Positions 56,321 through 64,000 of a stretch of DNA of 64,000 bases are shown in pieces. Source of the stretch: RYN-230 sp963834515 (lineage in GTDB: Bacteria; Actinomycetota; Actinomycetes; Streptosporangiales; Streptosporangiaceae). The stretch's first letter is position 1, and every line of letters begins with the position of its first letter. Made by a program: the position numbers and the translations under genes. The DNA lies in NCBI GenBank assembly GCA_963834515.1, contig CAWICB010000005.1, positions 453,167 to 517,166 of the forward strand, given 5' to 3'. The notes below the pieces were generated by a model that saw only the letters and a program-made list of their open reading frames with translations, ran no database searches and was not told the origin of the DNA.

Positions 56321-56507
56321 TGCATAATCCAGCCTGTCGCATAAAGGCTTGGACGTCTCACATTGCGAGATTCGAGCGGTGGGCAGCGTTGGCCTGCTGC
56401 TCTCCACCGCCATGACCAGCCCCGACTTGGGATGCAAGAGGCTCGCAGAACGCTCCATCTCGCGATGCGAGCCGCATTTGGGTTTGTGCGACAGGCTGAA
56501 TCATGCA
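56321..56507. mobile_element. MITE-like element with long inverted repeats (about 187 bp)
   Basis: The left end, TGCATAATCCAGCCTGTCGC, mirrors the right end, whose complement is TGCATGATTCAGCCTGTCGC. Similarity continues inward through CTCACATTGCGAGAT (left, about 56357-56371) and CTCGCATCGCGAGAT (right, complement), giving arms of about 57 bp with mismatches. The middle has no gene. No target duplication seen. Non-autonomous element size and shape. Confidence 0.7.
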
Positions 56508-56664
56508 AGCCCGAACAGCGCAGCGTTGTTGGTGTCAGGGGGATCGGCGGACTGGCAATCTCCTTCTACGACGCGCACCAACCCGCCTGTTCGGGGCGGG
56601 TTGGCCGATCGGCCCGCCTGGGCGCACACCCGATCCGGTGGGGATGATCTGCCCGGGGCCCACT

Positions 56665-57673
56665 AGGGCGTGTCCCGTAGATCATGGGACGGGATCGTGG
56701 AGCCAGATCCTGATTGAGGCCACGTCGATGGTGCCGCGCCAGACGTAGTCGCGTTTGTCGTAGCGGGTGGCCACGGCGCGGTGCTGGCGGAGCTTGCAGA
56801 AGGCGCGTTCGACGGTGTTGCGCTGCTTGTAGGCGTCCTTGTCGAAGGCGGGTGGCCGTCCGCCGCGGCGGCCGCGGCGGCGCCGGTTGCGGGCCTGGTC
56901 GGTGGGTTCGGGGATGGTGGCTTTGATGCCGCGGCGCCGCAGGTGGACGCGGATCGCGGCGTTGGAGTAGGCCTTGTCGCCCAGGGCGCGCCCGGGCCGG
57001 GTCCGGGGCCGGCCGCGGCCCCGGCGCGCGATCTTCAGCCGGCCCATGAGCGGGCTGAACGCGACCGAGTCGTGACGCTGCCCGGCGCTGGACAGCCGGG
57101 CCAGCGGCCGGCACCGCGCATCGGCGAGCAGGTGGATTTTGCTGGTCAGCCCGCCCCGGGAGCGGCCTAAGGTCTCGCGGTCCTTGTAATTCGGCTCAGC
57201 CCCCTGTGCGCGCCGGGGCGCTCAGCGCCGCGGGGGCCAGCCGCGCCGGGTCAATATCAGCCGGAGGCCGGCGCCGTGCCCCGGCCGCGTGCTGGTGCGC
57301 CCGCACGATCGTGGCATCCACCGCGACCGTCCACGCCTGGCCCTGCCCCTCATCGCACCCCGCGCGCAGCTGGTCCAGGATCGTCTCCCAGGTCCCGTCC
57401 CCCGACCAGCGGCGGTGCCGGTGATAGACGGTCTTCCAGTTCCCGTAACACCCCGGCAGATCCCGCCACGCACACCCCGCCCGGGTCCGGAAAAAGATCC
57501 CGTTGATCACCAGCCGGTGATCATTCCACCGGTGCCCCTGCCGCGGATGGCGCGGCAGCAACGGCTCCAGCCGGGCCCACTCCGCATCACTCAGGTCATG
57601 TCGCCGCAGCCGGTCTTCATCCACGAACGGCATCCAAGCGGAAACACCCACCAAGATCTACGGGACACGCCCT
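56665..57673 (-). mobile_element. IS5-family (IS427-type) insertion sequence, about 1.0 kb
   Basis: Ends AGGGCGTGTCCCGTAGATC (left, from 56665) and the exact complement (right, ending 57673), with CACT/AGTG flanking both sides. Contains a transposase split in two overlapping frames. On its right is a gene fragment that it appears to have cut. Confidence 0.87.
56682..57654 (-). CDS. IS427-type transposase in two frames (OrfA/OrfB)
   Basis: OrfA (57654-57196): HDLSDAEWARLEPLLPRHPR, TRAGCAWRDLPGCYGNWKTV and the first Asp in VAVDATIVRAHQHA. OrfB, in another frame from about 57200 to 56682: ETLGRSRGGLTSKIHLLADA, the second Asp in LGDKAYSN and the Glu in NTVERAFCKLRQHRAVATRY. IS427-group elements make the full enzyme by programmed frameshifting, so the split is expected. 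The switch lies near 57190-57210 in a C/G run. Confidence 0.88.
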
Positions 57674-57676
57674 AGT

Positions 57677-57898
57677 GCCGAACTGCAACGACGGGCGTGG
57701 CATTCGGCACTGGCCGACCGGGGCGAGGATGGAACCCTGCCCAGCGGCGAAGCGATTGCCCGTGCTCACGGCCGCCAGGAGCGGTGGGGTCGGCTCGTCA
57801 AGAACGCTGGCCAGGCCGGTGTCTTCGGCAGCGAGCAGATCCAATCACCACGCCTGATCCCTGACACGGACAGAGGCGGTTCAAGCTCGGCGTCCTGA
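57677..57898 (+). pseudogene. C-terminal fragment of an actinomycete element protein (DUF2637-like)
   Basis: The open frame reads AELQRRAWHSALADRGEDGT then LPSGEAIARAHGRQERWGRL and VKNAGQAGVF to a stop at 57898. This resembles the HTH-like tail of DUF2637/Spd-type proteins from actinomycete integrative elements (LPSGxxIAxxxGRxERWGRLVK). The 5' part is missing exactly at the IS427-type element's edge. Assignment from recalled motif. Confidence 0.5.
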
Positions 57899-58113
57899 TC
57901 TTGATCAGACATCTCGTTGGGTCCAGCACCAGCCACCTGGAAGAGATCCGGCCACCGAGACACGCGCTCTATGCGGCTAGATGCGTACGCTGTCACGAGG
58001 CTGGTCCGGATGAGCTGGCAACGGACTGAGGTCACGCACTTGACTCAAAGCAAGGGTGTTAAGTAAGGGAAAACCAGGTACTATTCTGTAGTCGGATCTA
58101 TTGGGACGGGACG

Positions 58114-58549
58114 ATGACAACAGTTGAGGCTGAGGCTGAGCGCGCCAAGGAGCTGCTGTCTGTTGTCGATGATGTGGCCGAGGTTGCTGAGACGCTGCCA
58201 TCGGGCGATCCGCGGCGCAGCAAGCTTATGGCTGCGGTCGCCAGAGACGCTGGACGCAGCCCCTCCTGTGCGGACCATCGTGGCTGCTGAGTTGCTGGGA
58301 GTCTCTGACAAGACTGTGCGGGCGTGGGCCAAGGAGGGGGTTCTTGTCGTCCAGCAAGACGAGCCAAGGGTCTTGCTTGATGCCCGCAGGCTCTATGAGA
58401 TCGTGGTGCTCGTCCAAGATCTGCGCGATGCTGGACAAACGCGTGGTCTGCTGGATGAGGTCTGGCGTCGGCTCTCTGACCCGAATCCGCGAATAAGCCA
58501 GTTACACGTGCGCGTAGATGCCGATAGGTGCCGCTCTGACCTGGGATGA
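58114..58549 (+). pseudogene. HTH (excisionase/MerR-like) regulator, frameshifted and 3' disrupted
   Basis: MTTVEAEAERAKELLSVVDD and VAEVAETLPSGDPRRSKLMA lie in the first frame, then near 58235 the frame changes to ETLDAAPPVRTIVAAELLGV, SDKTVRAWAKEGVLVVQQDE and LYEIVVLVQDLRDAGQTRGL. This is an HTH_17-like DNA-binding domain with helical flanks, as in small regulators that pair with a downstream toxin. The expected downstream partner is replaced by the IS1380 element. One-base repair would restore a protein of about 140 residues. Confidence 0.6.
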
Positions 58550-58595
58550 TGATCGCTGCGAAGAAATGATCATCTCAAGCGGAGGGGCACCTATC
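58523..58595 (+). promoter_or_regulatory. Leader hairpin of the IS1380 transposase
   Basis: GATAGGTGCC (58523-58532) is perfectly complementary to GGCACCTATC (58586-58595); inside, GATGATGATC can pair with GATCATC. The 3' arm overlaps the ribosome site GGAGGGG and ends 2 nt before the GTG start, so the folded leader would hide the start region. Such hairpins limit transposase made from outside transcripts in several IS families. Confidence 0.55.
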
Positions 58596-58597
58596 TG

Positions 58598-60055
58598 GTG
58601 AGCAGGATACGCGGCGGAGCAGGGAAGCGTCGGCAGGCGCGGATCGGCGCGGCGGATCGGTCGCTGACGGCGAACGCGGGCCTGACGGCAGTCAGCGAGC
58701 TGTGCAGCCGGCTGGGGGTGATCGAGGCGATCGACGCCGCGACCGGGCCTATCAAGCAGCGGGATCGTGGTTTCAGTGCCGGGGAGCTGGTGGCGGGGAT
58801 CGCGGCGGCGCAGCTGGCCGGGGAGGACTTCCTGGTGGGCCTGGACCGTCAGCGCGCTGATGTGGCCGGGCAGCAGATAACGCCGGTGCCGGGGCTGGCG
58901 TCTACGACTGCGGCGGGCCTGGCCCGGCGGGTTACTCCCGCCCAGTGGCTAGCGGTGGAGGCCGGCCTGGCGGCGGTGACCGGGCGGATGCTGTCGCTGC
59001 TGCCGCCGCAGCGGGCGGCGGCCCTGGCCGGGGGCCCGGTCACGATCGACCTGGATGCCACCGACGTGGAGGTCTACGGCCGCAAGAAACGCGGCGTGGC
59101 CTGTAACCACCAGGGGCAGCGGGCAGGCCGCCCGCACGTGGCCTCCTGGGCCGAGACCGAGATCGTGCTGGCAGCTGACCTGGGATCGGGCACCGATGAC
59201 CCGCGGGCTACCGCGCCGGCCTTGCTGCGCCGGGCGCTGGCCTGCCTGCCGGCGGCGGTGCGGGCATCGGGCAGCGTGGGCCTGCGGGCCGATGCCGGGT
59301 ACTTCGCCGGGGCGCTGGCCCGCGCCGCCCATGACGAGCACATCAGCTTCGCGATCGGGGCCAGGCGGATCGCCCCGCTGTGGCGGCTGCTCGCCGGCCT
59401 CAGCGAAGACGCCTGGCATGACGCGATCGGGATGGAGCACGCCCAGGTCGCCGTGGCGGACTACGGCCCAGACTGGTGGCCGGCCAATACCCGGCTGCTG
59501 ATCCGCCGGGCCCGCCTCGACCCGGAGCAGGTCTCCGCCGATCCCCGCTCGCGGCGCCGCCGTACCCTGCACCCCGGTCAGCGGGCCCTGCCGATCCCTG
59601 AGCTCGCCCGGGCAGGCGCGATCTACGCCTACTCGTTCATCGTGACCAACCTGGACGTGTCCGCGCCGGGCAAGGCGGTCGCCGCCGAGCACTGGTACCG
59701 TCACCGCACCACCATCGAAAACATCTTCCGCGACAGCAAGCTTGGTGCCGCCCTGCGGCACCTCCCCAGCGGATACCCCCAGGTGAACATGGCCTGGATG
59801 CAGGGGGCGCTGCTCGCCGCGAACATGGCCGCCTGGCTGCACCAGCTCACCGCGATCACCGCCGGCGAGGACATCCTGGCAGGACACGGGGTGCGCGGCG
59901 GCAAGGCCATGATCGCCACCCTGCGGTGGCGGCTGATCGCCGTCCCGGCACGGCTGACCCGCCACGCCCGCCACCTGGTGCTGCGGCTCCCGCCTGGCCA
60001 CTACCTGCTTCCCGAGGTCCTCACCCGGCTGCGGCAACTGCCAGCACCGGCCTGA
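58598..60055 (+). CDS. IS1380-family transposase
   Basis: 485 residues. DDE catalytic set: first Asp in PVTIDLDATDVEVYGRKKRG, second in GLRADAGYFAGALA, Glu in HRTTIENIFRDSKLGAALRH, followed by the family block NMAWMQGALLAANMAAWLHQ. GTG start after GGAGGGG. Intact. Confidence 0.92.
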   Translation: MSRIRGGAGKRRQARIGAADRSLTANAGLTAVSELCSRLGVIEAIDAATGPIKQRDRGFSAGELVAGIAAAQLAGEDFLVGLDRQRADVAGQQITPVPGLASTTAAGLARRVTPAQWLAVEAGLAAVTGRMLSLLPPQRAAALAGGPVTIDLDATDVEVYGRKKRGVACNHQGQRAGRPHVASWAETEIVLAADLGSGTDDPRATAPALLRRALACLPAAVRASGSVGLRADAGYFAGALARAAHDEHISFAIGARRIAPLWRLLAGLSEDAWHDAIGMEHAQVAVADYGPDWWPANTRLLIRRARLDPEQVSADPRSRRRRTLHPGQRALPIPELARAGAIYAYSFIVTNLDVSAPGKAVAAEHWYRHRTTIENIFRDSKLGAALRHLPSGYPQVNMAWMQGALLAANMAAWLHQLTAITAGEDILAGHGVRGGKAMIATLRWRLIAVPARLTRHARHLVLRLPPGHYLLPEVLTRLRQLPAPA

Positions 60056-60193
60056 CCCGCACCCAGAGCCCCCCGCTCCCAGTCCTTACCCCCGGCAGAC
60101 CAGCCCTGACCCGCAGAACGTGCCACCCCGCGAACCCGGCGCCGATCCCCGGGCTGTCACCATGGCCAGCACCCGGAATCCTGACCCATCAAG

Positions 60194-60702
60194 ATCATTT
60201 ACGAGGCTCGCCGCGCTATTCGCGGAATCGGGTCTGAGCAGGTGGCCCGCTTTCAGAGCTGGGACGCGCCGTACCCGCGGGCAGAGGGCGAGCGCTTCAT
60301 CCGGGAGATGGCAAAGCAGCATCCCGATACGGCCGGGGAATGGTTCCAATTCGCCGTGGTGCTCGTTCGACCAGGCAGCTGATCGGCGACTGCGCGGCCA
60401 TGCCGCATGCCGATGACCCACGCCTGTGCGACATAGGGTTCACGATCTCCACTGAGCATCAGGGCCACGGCTACGCCACCGAGGCCGTGCGCCTGCTGCT
60501 GGCCTACCTGTTCACCGCGCGGGGCAAGCACCGGATCACCGCCTACTGCGACTCGCGGAATGCCGCGTCGATCGCGCTGCTGAAACGGCTGGCCATGCGG
60601 CGGGAAGGTCACCTGCGCGAGAGCACCTGGGCCAAGGGTGAATGGACCGATGACCTGGTGCATGCCCTGCTGCATGATGAGTGGCAGCCCGGCTCACGGT
60701 GA
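60194..60702 (+). pseudogene. GNAT N-acetyltransferase, 5' truncated and frameshifted
   Basis: The first part VARFQSWDAPYPRAEGERFI and GEWFQFAVVL is in one frame; near 60362 it changes to RQLIGDCAAMPHADDPRLCD and FTISTEHQGHGYATEAVRLL, the acetyl-CoA binding motif (QxxGxG/A), then NAASIALLKRLAMRREGHLR. RimJ/RimL-like acetyltransferase. The first strands are missing at the IS1380 edge. Confidence 0.72.
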
Positions 60703-60744
60703 ATTCACATGTCCGCGGTGAGACCAGCCGGCGGGAGCAGTCCT

Positions 60745-60788
60745 GATCACCGGGGACTCCTGCGCGATCACCCGGGGACTCCTGCGCG
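60745..60788. repeat. Tandem direct repeat upstream of the LAL gene
   Basis: Two 21-22 bp copies that share CGGGGACTCCTGCGCG and a GATCACC prefix, starting at about 60745 and 60766. They lie about 60-100 bp before the LAL start and may be binding sites for that regulator or another. Confidence 0.6.
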
Positions 60789-60847
60789 GCCGTCCCGGAA
60801 CCCAGTGACCTTCTTCGATATCGAGGGATTGCTGTCAGACTAGGCTG

Positions 60848-63652
60848 ATGGCCCAGGTATTGTGCCCGGTCGTGATCGGCAGGGACGCCGAGCTGGAGGC
60901 GGTTGACGCGGCGCTGACCGCCGCCATGGCCGGGCACGGCGGGTGTGTGGTGATCACCGGGGAGCCGGGGATCGGCAAGTCGCGGCTGGCCCTAGAGACG
61001 GCCAGCCGGGCGGCCAGCCGTGGCATCCGGGTCGTTACCGGCCGGGCGGTGCCGCAGTCATCGACCGCTGCTTACCGGCCGCTGACGGACGCGATTGTGC
61101 AGCTCCTCCGGGACCGGGCCGTTCCCGATGACGCGACGATGGAGCCCTGGCTGCCCGCGCTGAGCGCGCTGCTGCCGGGGATGGCTGGCCGCGTTCCGGC
61201 GAGTGGAGAGGTCTCACCTGGGATCCGCGGTGAGGCGCTGATCCAGCTTCTCCGGCGCCTTGCGCCGCAGGGCCTGGTCATAGTGCTAGAGGACGTGCAC
61301 TGGGCGGACCCGGACACCGTGGCCCTGATGGAGTACCTCGGCGAGCACCTTGATGGCGAGTCGTTGCTGTGCGTACTTACCCTGCGCGCCAACCGGCCAT
61401 CGGCCGCCCTGGACGTGGCCCGCCGGCAGCGGGGCCGGCCCGGCGTACTTCACCTGGTTCTGGACCGGCTCAGCGATGAGGACATGGCGCGCATGGTCCA
61501 CGCCTGCATCCCGGGAGCAGAGGAGGAACTCCTGCGCCGCGTGCAGGCCTCCGCCGAAGGAGTACCCCTGCTGGTAGAAGATCTGCTGGCGTCGCCCGGG
61601 CTGCCGGAGTCGTTCACCGAGACGGTCCGCGAGCGCCTGGCCGGGTTCAGCGAACCGCAGCGATCGGTGATCGAGGCCGCTGCCATCCTCGACCGCCACT
61701 TCGACTGGGAACTGCTCCCGGCCGTGAGCGGCCAGACTGCGGCCCTGGTGGCGGAGACGCTCGGGCTCGCTGTCGAGCAACTGCTTGTGAGCGCCGACGG
61801 CACGGCCTTCCGCTTCCGGCACGCGCTGACCCGCGAAGCGGTGCTCGATACCATGCTGCCACCCCGGCAGCGGGCCCTGGCCTCGGCGGCACTCGCCGTT
61901 CTGGACGCCGCACACCCGGGCCTGGAAGGCGGCCTGCGCGAACTGGCCGTCGAGCTGGCGAATCGTGCCGGGGACCGCCGCCGGGCCGGAACGCTGCTGA
62001 GCGAGTCCGGGGGCCAGGCGCTGGCCTGGGGGGCGCTGGCCACCGCGATCGGTACCCTACGGCGTGCCGCTGACCTCCTCGAAGGCACTCCCGAGCGGGA
62101 ACAGGCGGAACTTCTGCTGGTCGAAGCGCTGGCCCTGGCCGGTCGGGTTGAGGAGGCAGCGGCGGCCGGCGGCCATCTCATCACCCGGCTCGGACCTGAG
62201 GAGGCGGAACTCCGGACGGAGGTTCACCTCCGTCTCAGCCAGGCGGCGGTGGCCGCCTCGCGGTGGCAGATGGCCCGGCACCACCTTGGCGCCGCCCGGC
62301 GCCTGGCCGGAACCGCCCCACCCGCTGGCGTGCGGGCCCGCATAGGTGTCATCGATGCCGAGCTAGCCTTCGCCGCCGATGACCTCGATGAGGCCAGGCT
62401 TTACGCCGAGGACGTCCTCGGCGACGAGGGCAGTGCTCCGGATGTCCGCTGTCACGCGCTGGAACTCATCGGCCGGAGCTACCGGCTGCGTGATCTCAGC
62501 GCCGCCCGCGCGGCGTTCGAGAGCGCGCTGGTCACCGCAGAGACCGCCGGCCTGCCGTTGTGGCGGCTGCGCGCCCTGCACGAGCTCGGCACCATCGACC
62601 TACTTGATCATGCCGGAGTGGAGCGGCTGTCCGAGGCGCGGCGCGCTGGCGAGCAGATGGGGGCGCTGAGTACCGTGGCGATTCTGGATCTCCAGCTCGC
62701 CGCGGGCTTCACCTGCCGCTGGGAACTGAACACGTGTGATGCCCACGCGCAGGCCGCCATCAGCCTCGCCAAGCGGCTCGGCCTGGACCAGGTTCGGGCC
62801 AAAGCGCTGACGGTACTTACCGGCAGCGCGAGCATGCGCGCGGACGCCGGGCAGACAGAGCGCTACGCCGCCCGCGCCATCGCGGCCGCTCCATACGACC
62901 AGATGGTCGAGGGCATCTGCTGGGCCAGCCGCGGAGCAGTGGTTATGCTCGGTGGCGATGCCGCGGCGGCCGTGGAACCCTACGCCCGGGGGATGGCGAT
63001 CCTGGCCCGCCTCCCGCATGCCGAACCCGCGGGGCTCCGGGCGCTTTGGCCGCTGCTCCTGGCCTCACTTGGTGATCACCGGGCGGCACGGGCGATCGAG
63101 GAGGCCCGCCGGCTGGGCGTCGGCGCTATCCGCCACAACCGGAGCCTTATCGGCTATGCCGAGGCGGTTCTGGCCGGGCGAGCCGGGCAGCGGCAGCGGG
63201 CCAACGAACTGGCGGCGGGCTGCGACGTTGGCTTCACGAACGGCGAGGCCTGGGGTGAGCTGGCGAGGTTCTGCGCCGCCCCCGCCGCTCTCGCCGACGG
63301 ATGGGGCGACCCGCTTCGCTGGCTGGCCGAGGCCGAGGCCGGATTTGATCGCCGGGAGCTGCCCCGCCTGGCCGAGCGCTGCCGCGAACTGCTCAGAGAG
63401 TCGCAGCCCAATCCCTGGGTGGCGGCGGGGGGAACGGCCAGGGAGGCGGACGCGCCGCGCCTCGTCGCCCGCGGGCTGGCCAACAAGCAGATCGCAGCGC
63501 GGCTGCATCTGTCGCCACGGACCGTGGAGAAGCACGTCGAGAGCCTGCTGCGACAGTCCGGCGCCCGCTCCCGAACCGGGCTGGTAACGACCGCATCACA
63601 GGCCGCAGCCCGCGACTCTCAGCGGGCGTTTCCCCCCTCGGCCACTACGTAG
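60848..63652 (+). CDS. LAL-type LuxR family ATPase regulator
   Basis: 934 residues, MalT-like large regulator: N-terminal AAA/STAND ATPase with Walker A GEPGIGKS (38-45) and Walker B GLVIVLEDVHWADPDT, a long helical TPR-like sensor region, and a C-terminal LuxR HTH (LVARGLANKQIAARLHLSPR, TVEKHVESLLRQSG). The conserved LTxREREVL that normally opens the HTH reads GTAREADAPR here, an unusual change in its first helix. Probably activates the gene(s) downstream. Intact. Confidence 0.9.
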   Translation: MAQVLCPVVIGRDAELEAVDAALTAAMAGHGGCVVITGEPGIGKSRLALETASRAASRGIRVVTGRAVPQSSTAAYRPLTDAIVQLLRDRAVPDDATMEPWLPALSALLPGMAGRVPASGEVSPGIRGEALIQLLRRLAPQGLVIVLEDVHWADPDTVALMEYLGEHLDGESLLCVLTLRANRPSAALDVARRQRGRPGVLHLVLDRLSDEDMARMVHACIPGAEEELLRRVQASAEGVPLLVEDLLASPGLPESFTETVRERLAGFSEPQRSVIEAAAILDRHFDWELLPAVSGQTAALVAETLGLAVEQLLVSADGTAFRFRHALTREAVLDTMLPPRQRALASAALAVLDAAHPGLEGGLRELAVELANRAGDRRRAGTLLSESGGQALAWGALATAIGTLRRAADLLEGTPEREQAELLLVEALALAGRVEEAAAAGGHLITRLGPEEAELRTEVHLRLSQAAVAASRWQMARHHLGAARRLAGTAPPAGVRARIGVIDAELAFAADDLDEARLYAEDVLGDEGSAPDVRCHALELIGRSYRLRDLSAARAAFESALVTAETAGLPLWRLRALHELGTIDLLDHAGVERLSEARRAGEQMGALSTVAILDLQLAAGFTCRWELNTCDAHAQAAISLAKRLGLDQVRAKALTVLTGSASMRADAGQTERYAARAIAAAPYDQMVEGICWASRGAVVMLGGDAAAAVEPYARGMAILARLPHAEPAGLRALWPLLLASLGDHRAARAIEEARRLGVGAIRHNRSLIGYAEAVLAGRAGQRQRANELAAGCDVGFTNGEAWGELARFCAAPAALADGWGDPLRWLAEAEAGFDRRELPRLAERCRELLRESQPNPWVAAGGTAREADAPRLVARGLANKQIAARLHLSPRTVEKHVESLLRQSGARSRTGLVTTASQAAARDSQRAFPPSATT

Positions 63653-63672
63653 TCCCGGCTGGCAGCTACGTA
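63645..63672. promoter_or_regulatory. Two CTACGTA boxes 21 bp apart
   Basis: CTACGTA at 63645-63651 (within the palindrome ACTACGTAGT) and again at 63666-63672, two helical turns apart, between the LAL stop and the downstream cupin gene. Suitable as a dimeric activator site for the adjacent regulator. Inference from spacing only. Confidence 0.4.
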
Positions 63673-63747
63673 TTGTTCCCGATGTGACGGCGGGCGGCCG
63701 GCCTGCATGCTGGCCTGGCAAGCCAGGCCAAGGGAAGGCAACGCCGG

Positions 63748-64000
63748 ATGCTCGAAGCTACGAAACTAATCGTGGCCGTCAAGAACATCGAGACGCCCGA
63801 TGAGCGGCACGCGTCCAACACGCCTCGCTCAACGTGGTCAACCTGCCCGGGGTCACGATCGCCCGCACTGTGTATCAGCCCGGTTGGAAGTCGTGAACCG
63901 ACGTCAAGCCGGTCGTCGGCACGAGGAAGCCTGCCAGGCGACCCACACCGGCTACATCATCGCGGGCCGGCTCCCACGCCCGGATGGACGACGGCCGCGA
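63748..64000 (+). pseudogene. Cupin-domain protein, broken; runs off the window
   Basis: Begins MLEATKLIVAVKNIETPDER, then a different frame carries ASLNVVNLPGVTIARTVYQP and GWKS, a stop (TGA at about 63894) and TDVKPVVGT, and another frame CQATHTGYIIAGRL with ARMDDGR at the window edge. This is a cupin with the usual PGWKWSTDVKPVVGT motif corrupted by at least two shifts. The 3' end lies outside the window. Confidence 0.6.

Larger units (their letters stand above)
58523..60200 (+). mobile_element. IS1380-family insertion sequence, boundaries approximate
   Basis: Contains one intact IS1380 transposase. Outer ends are not certain: AAATGATC at 58564 and its complement at 60193-60200 are the only matching short repeats seen, and the leader dyad at 58523 may be subterminal. 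The right side runs into a GNAT gene without its 5' end and the left into the HTH relic, so both neighbours look cut by the insertion. Confidence 0.6.

Noticed and set aside
57190..57210. Frameshift in the IS427-type transposase as a sign of decay
   Set aside because: This IS group normally encodes its transposase in two frames, so the split is expected.

Overview
The window is high-GC DNA with dense genes, GTG starts, actinobacterial-type regulators (LacI, PucR, LAL/LuxR, SARP-like NB-ARC) and tRNA genes without an encoded CCA. It looks like an actinomycete chromosome, probably near Streptosporangiales or a related lineage; the exact taxon cannot be fixed from sequence reading alone.

Layout. 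0-6.4 kb is housekeeping: a fumarylacetoacetate-hydrolase-family gene, gltX, an AXE1-type esterase facing a LacI regulator, tRNA-Gln(CTG), a DUF985 cupin, a GlsB-type membrane protein and tRNA-Glu(CTC). From 6.4 to 10.7 kb, directly after tRNA-Glu, lies a graveyard: PIN and TetR remnants, a frameshifted DHA2 drug exporter, an nth copy lacking its Fe-S end, and a multiply broken MHS transporter. 10.9-14.0 kb is a minus-strand regulatory cluster (MEDS sensor, PucR regulator, LuxR-type C-terminal protein).

14.3-26.6 kb is a stress/proteostasis island: PsiE remnant with a 32-residue membrane peptide, Hsp20, DUF1931 histone-fold protein, a CRP-domain/thioredoxin-reductase-like flavoprotein, a UBP-type zinc finger protein, a triple-BON protein, then dnaK-grpE-dnaJ-cbpM-clpB-trx as one tightly overlapping transcription unit. 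A 20-bp motif (TACATCACCCGTTCGGCTAG and variants) occurs as facing pairs upstream of three of the transcription units. It is the best candidate here for a shared, undescribed regulon signal.

26.7-32.7 kb is mostly decaying DNA: a methyltransferase fragment, a DUF3147 membrane gene, and a mobC-relaxase pair killed by a stop codon and frameshifts. 32.8-37.1 kb carries LtrA and a large NB-ARC/TPR/LuxR regulator whose N-terminal cyclase domain has been mostly deleted. 37.6-42.5 kb holds IS5 and IS256 elements next to two broken epoxide-hydrolase-type genes. 42.6-46.5 kb has a tRNA-Gly 3' fragment, an orphan RegX3-like receiver, a DUF998 protein, and a carotenoid oxygenase divergent from a LysR regulator. 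46.8-49.0 kb is a small element with two tyrosine recombinases inside 13-bp inverted repeats. 49-60.7 kb mixes secreted/hypothetical genes, a lipase, a third recombinase, a HicBA toxin-antitoxin pair, a MITE-like repeat, an IS427-type IS5 element, an IS1380 element and fragments of genes cut by them. The window ends with a large intact LAL regulator and a broken cupin gene.

A recurring theme is 1-2 nt indels in otherwise recognisable genes, some inside conserved operons (dnaJ, the reductase, hsp20). Genuine decay in the accessory regions is plausible, but sequencing or assembly indels must be excluded before calling the operon genes dead.
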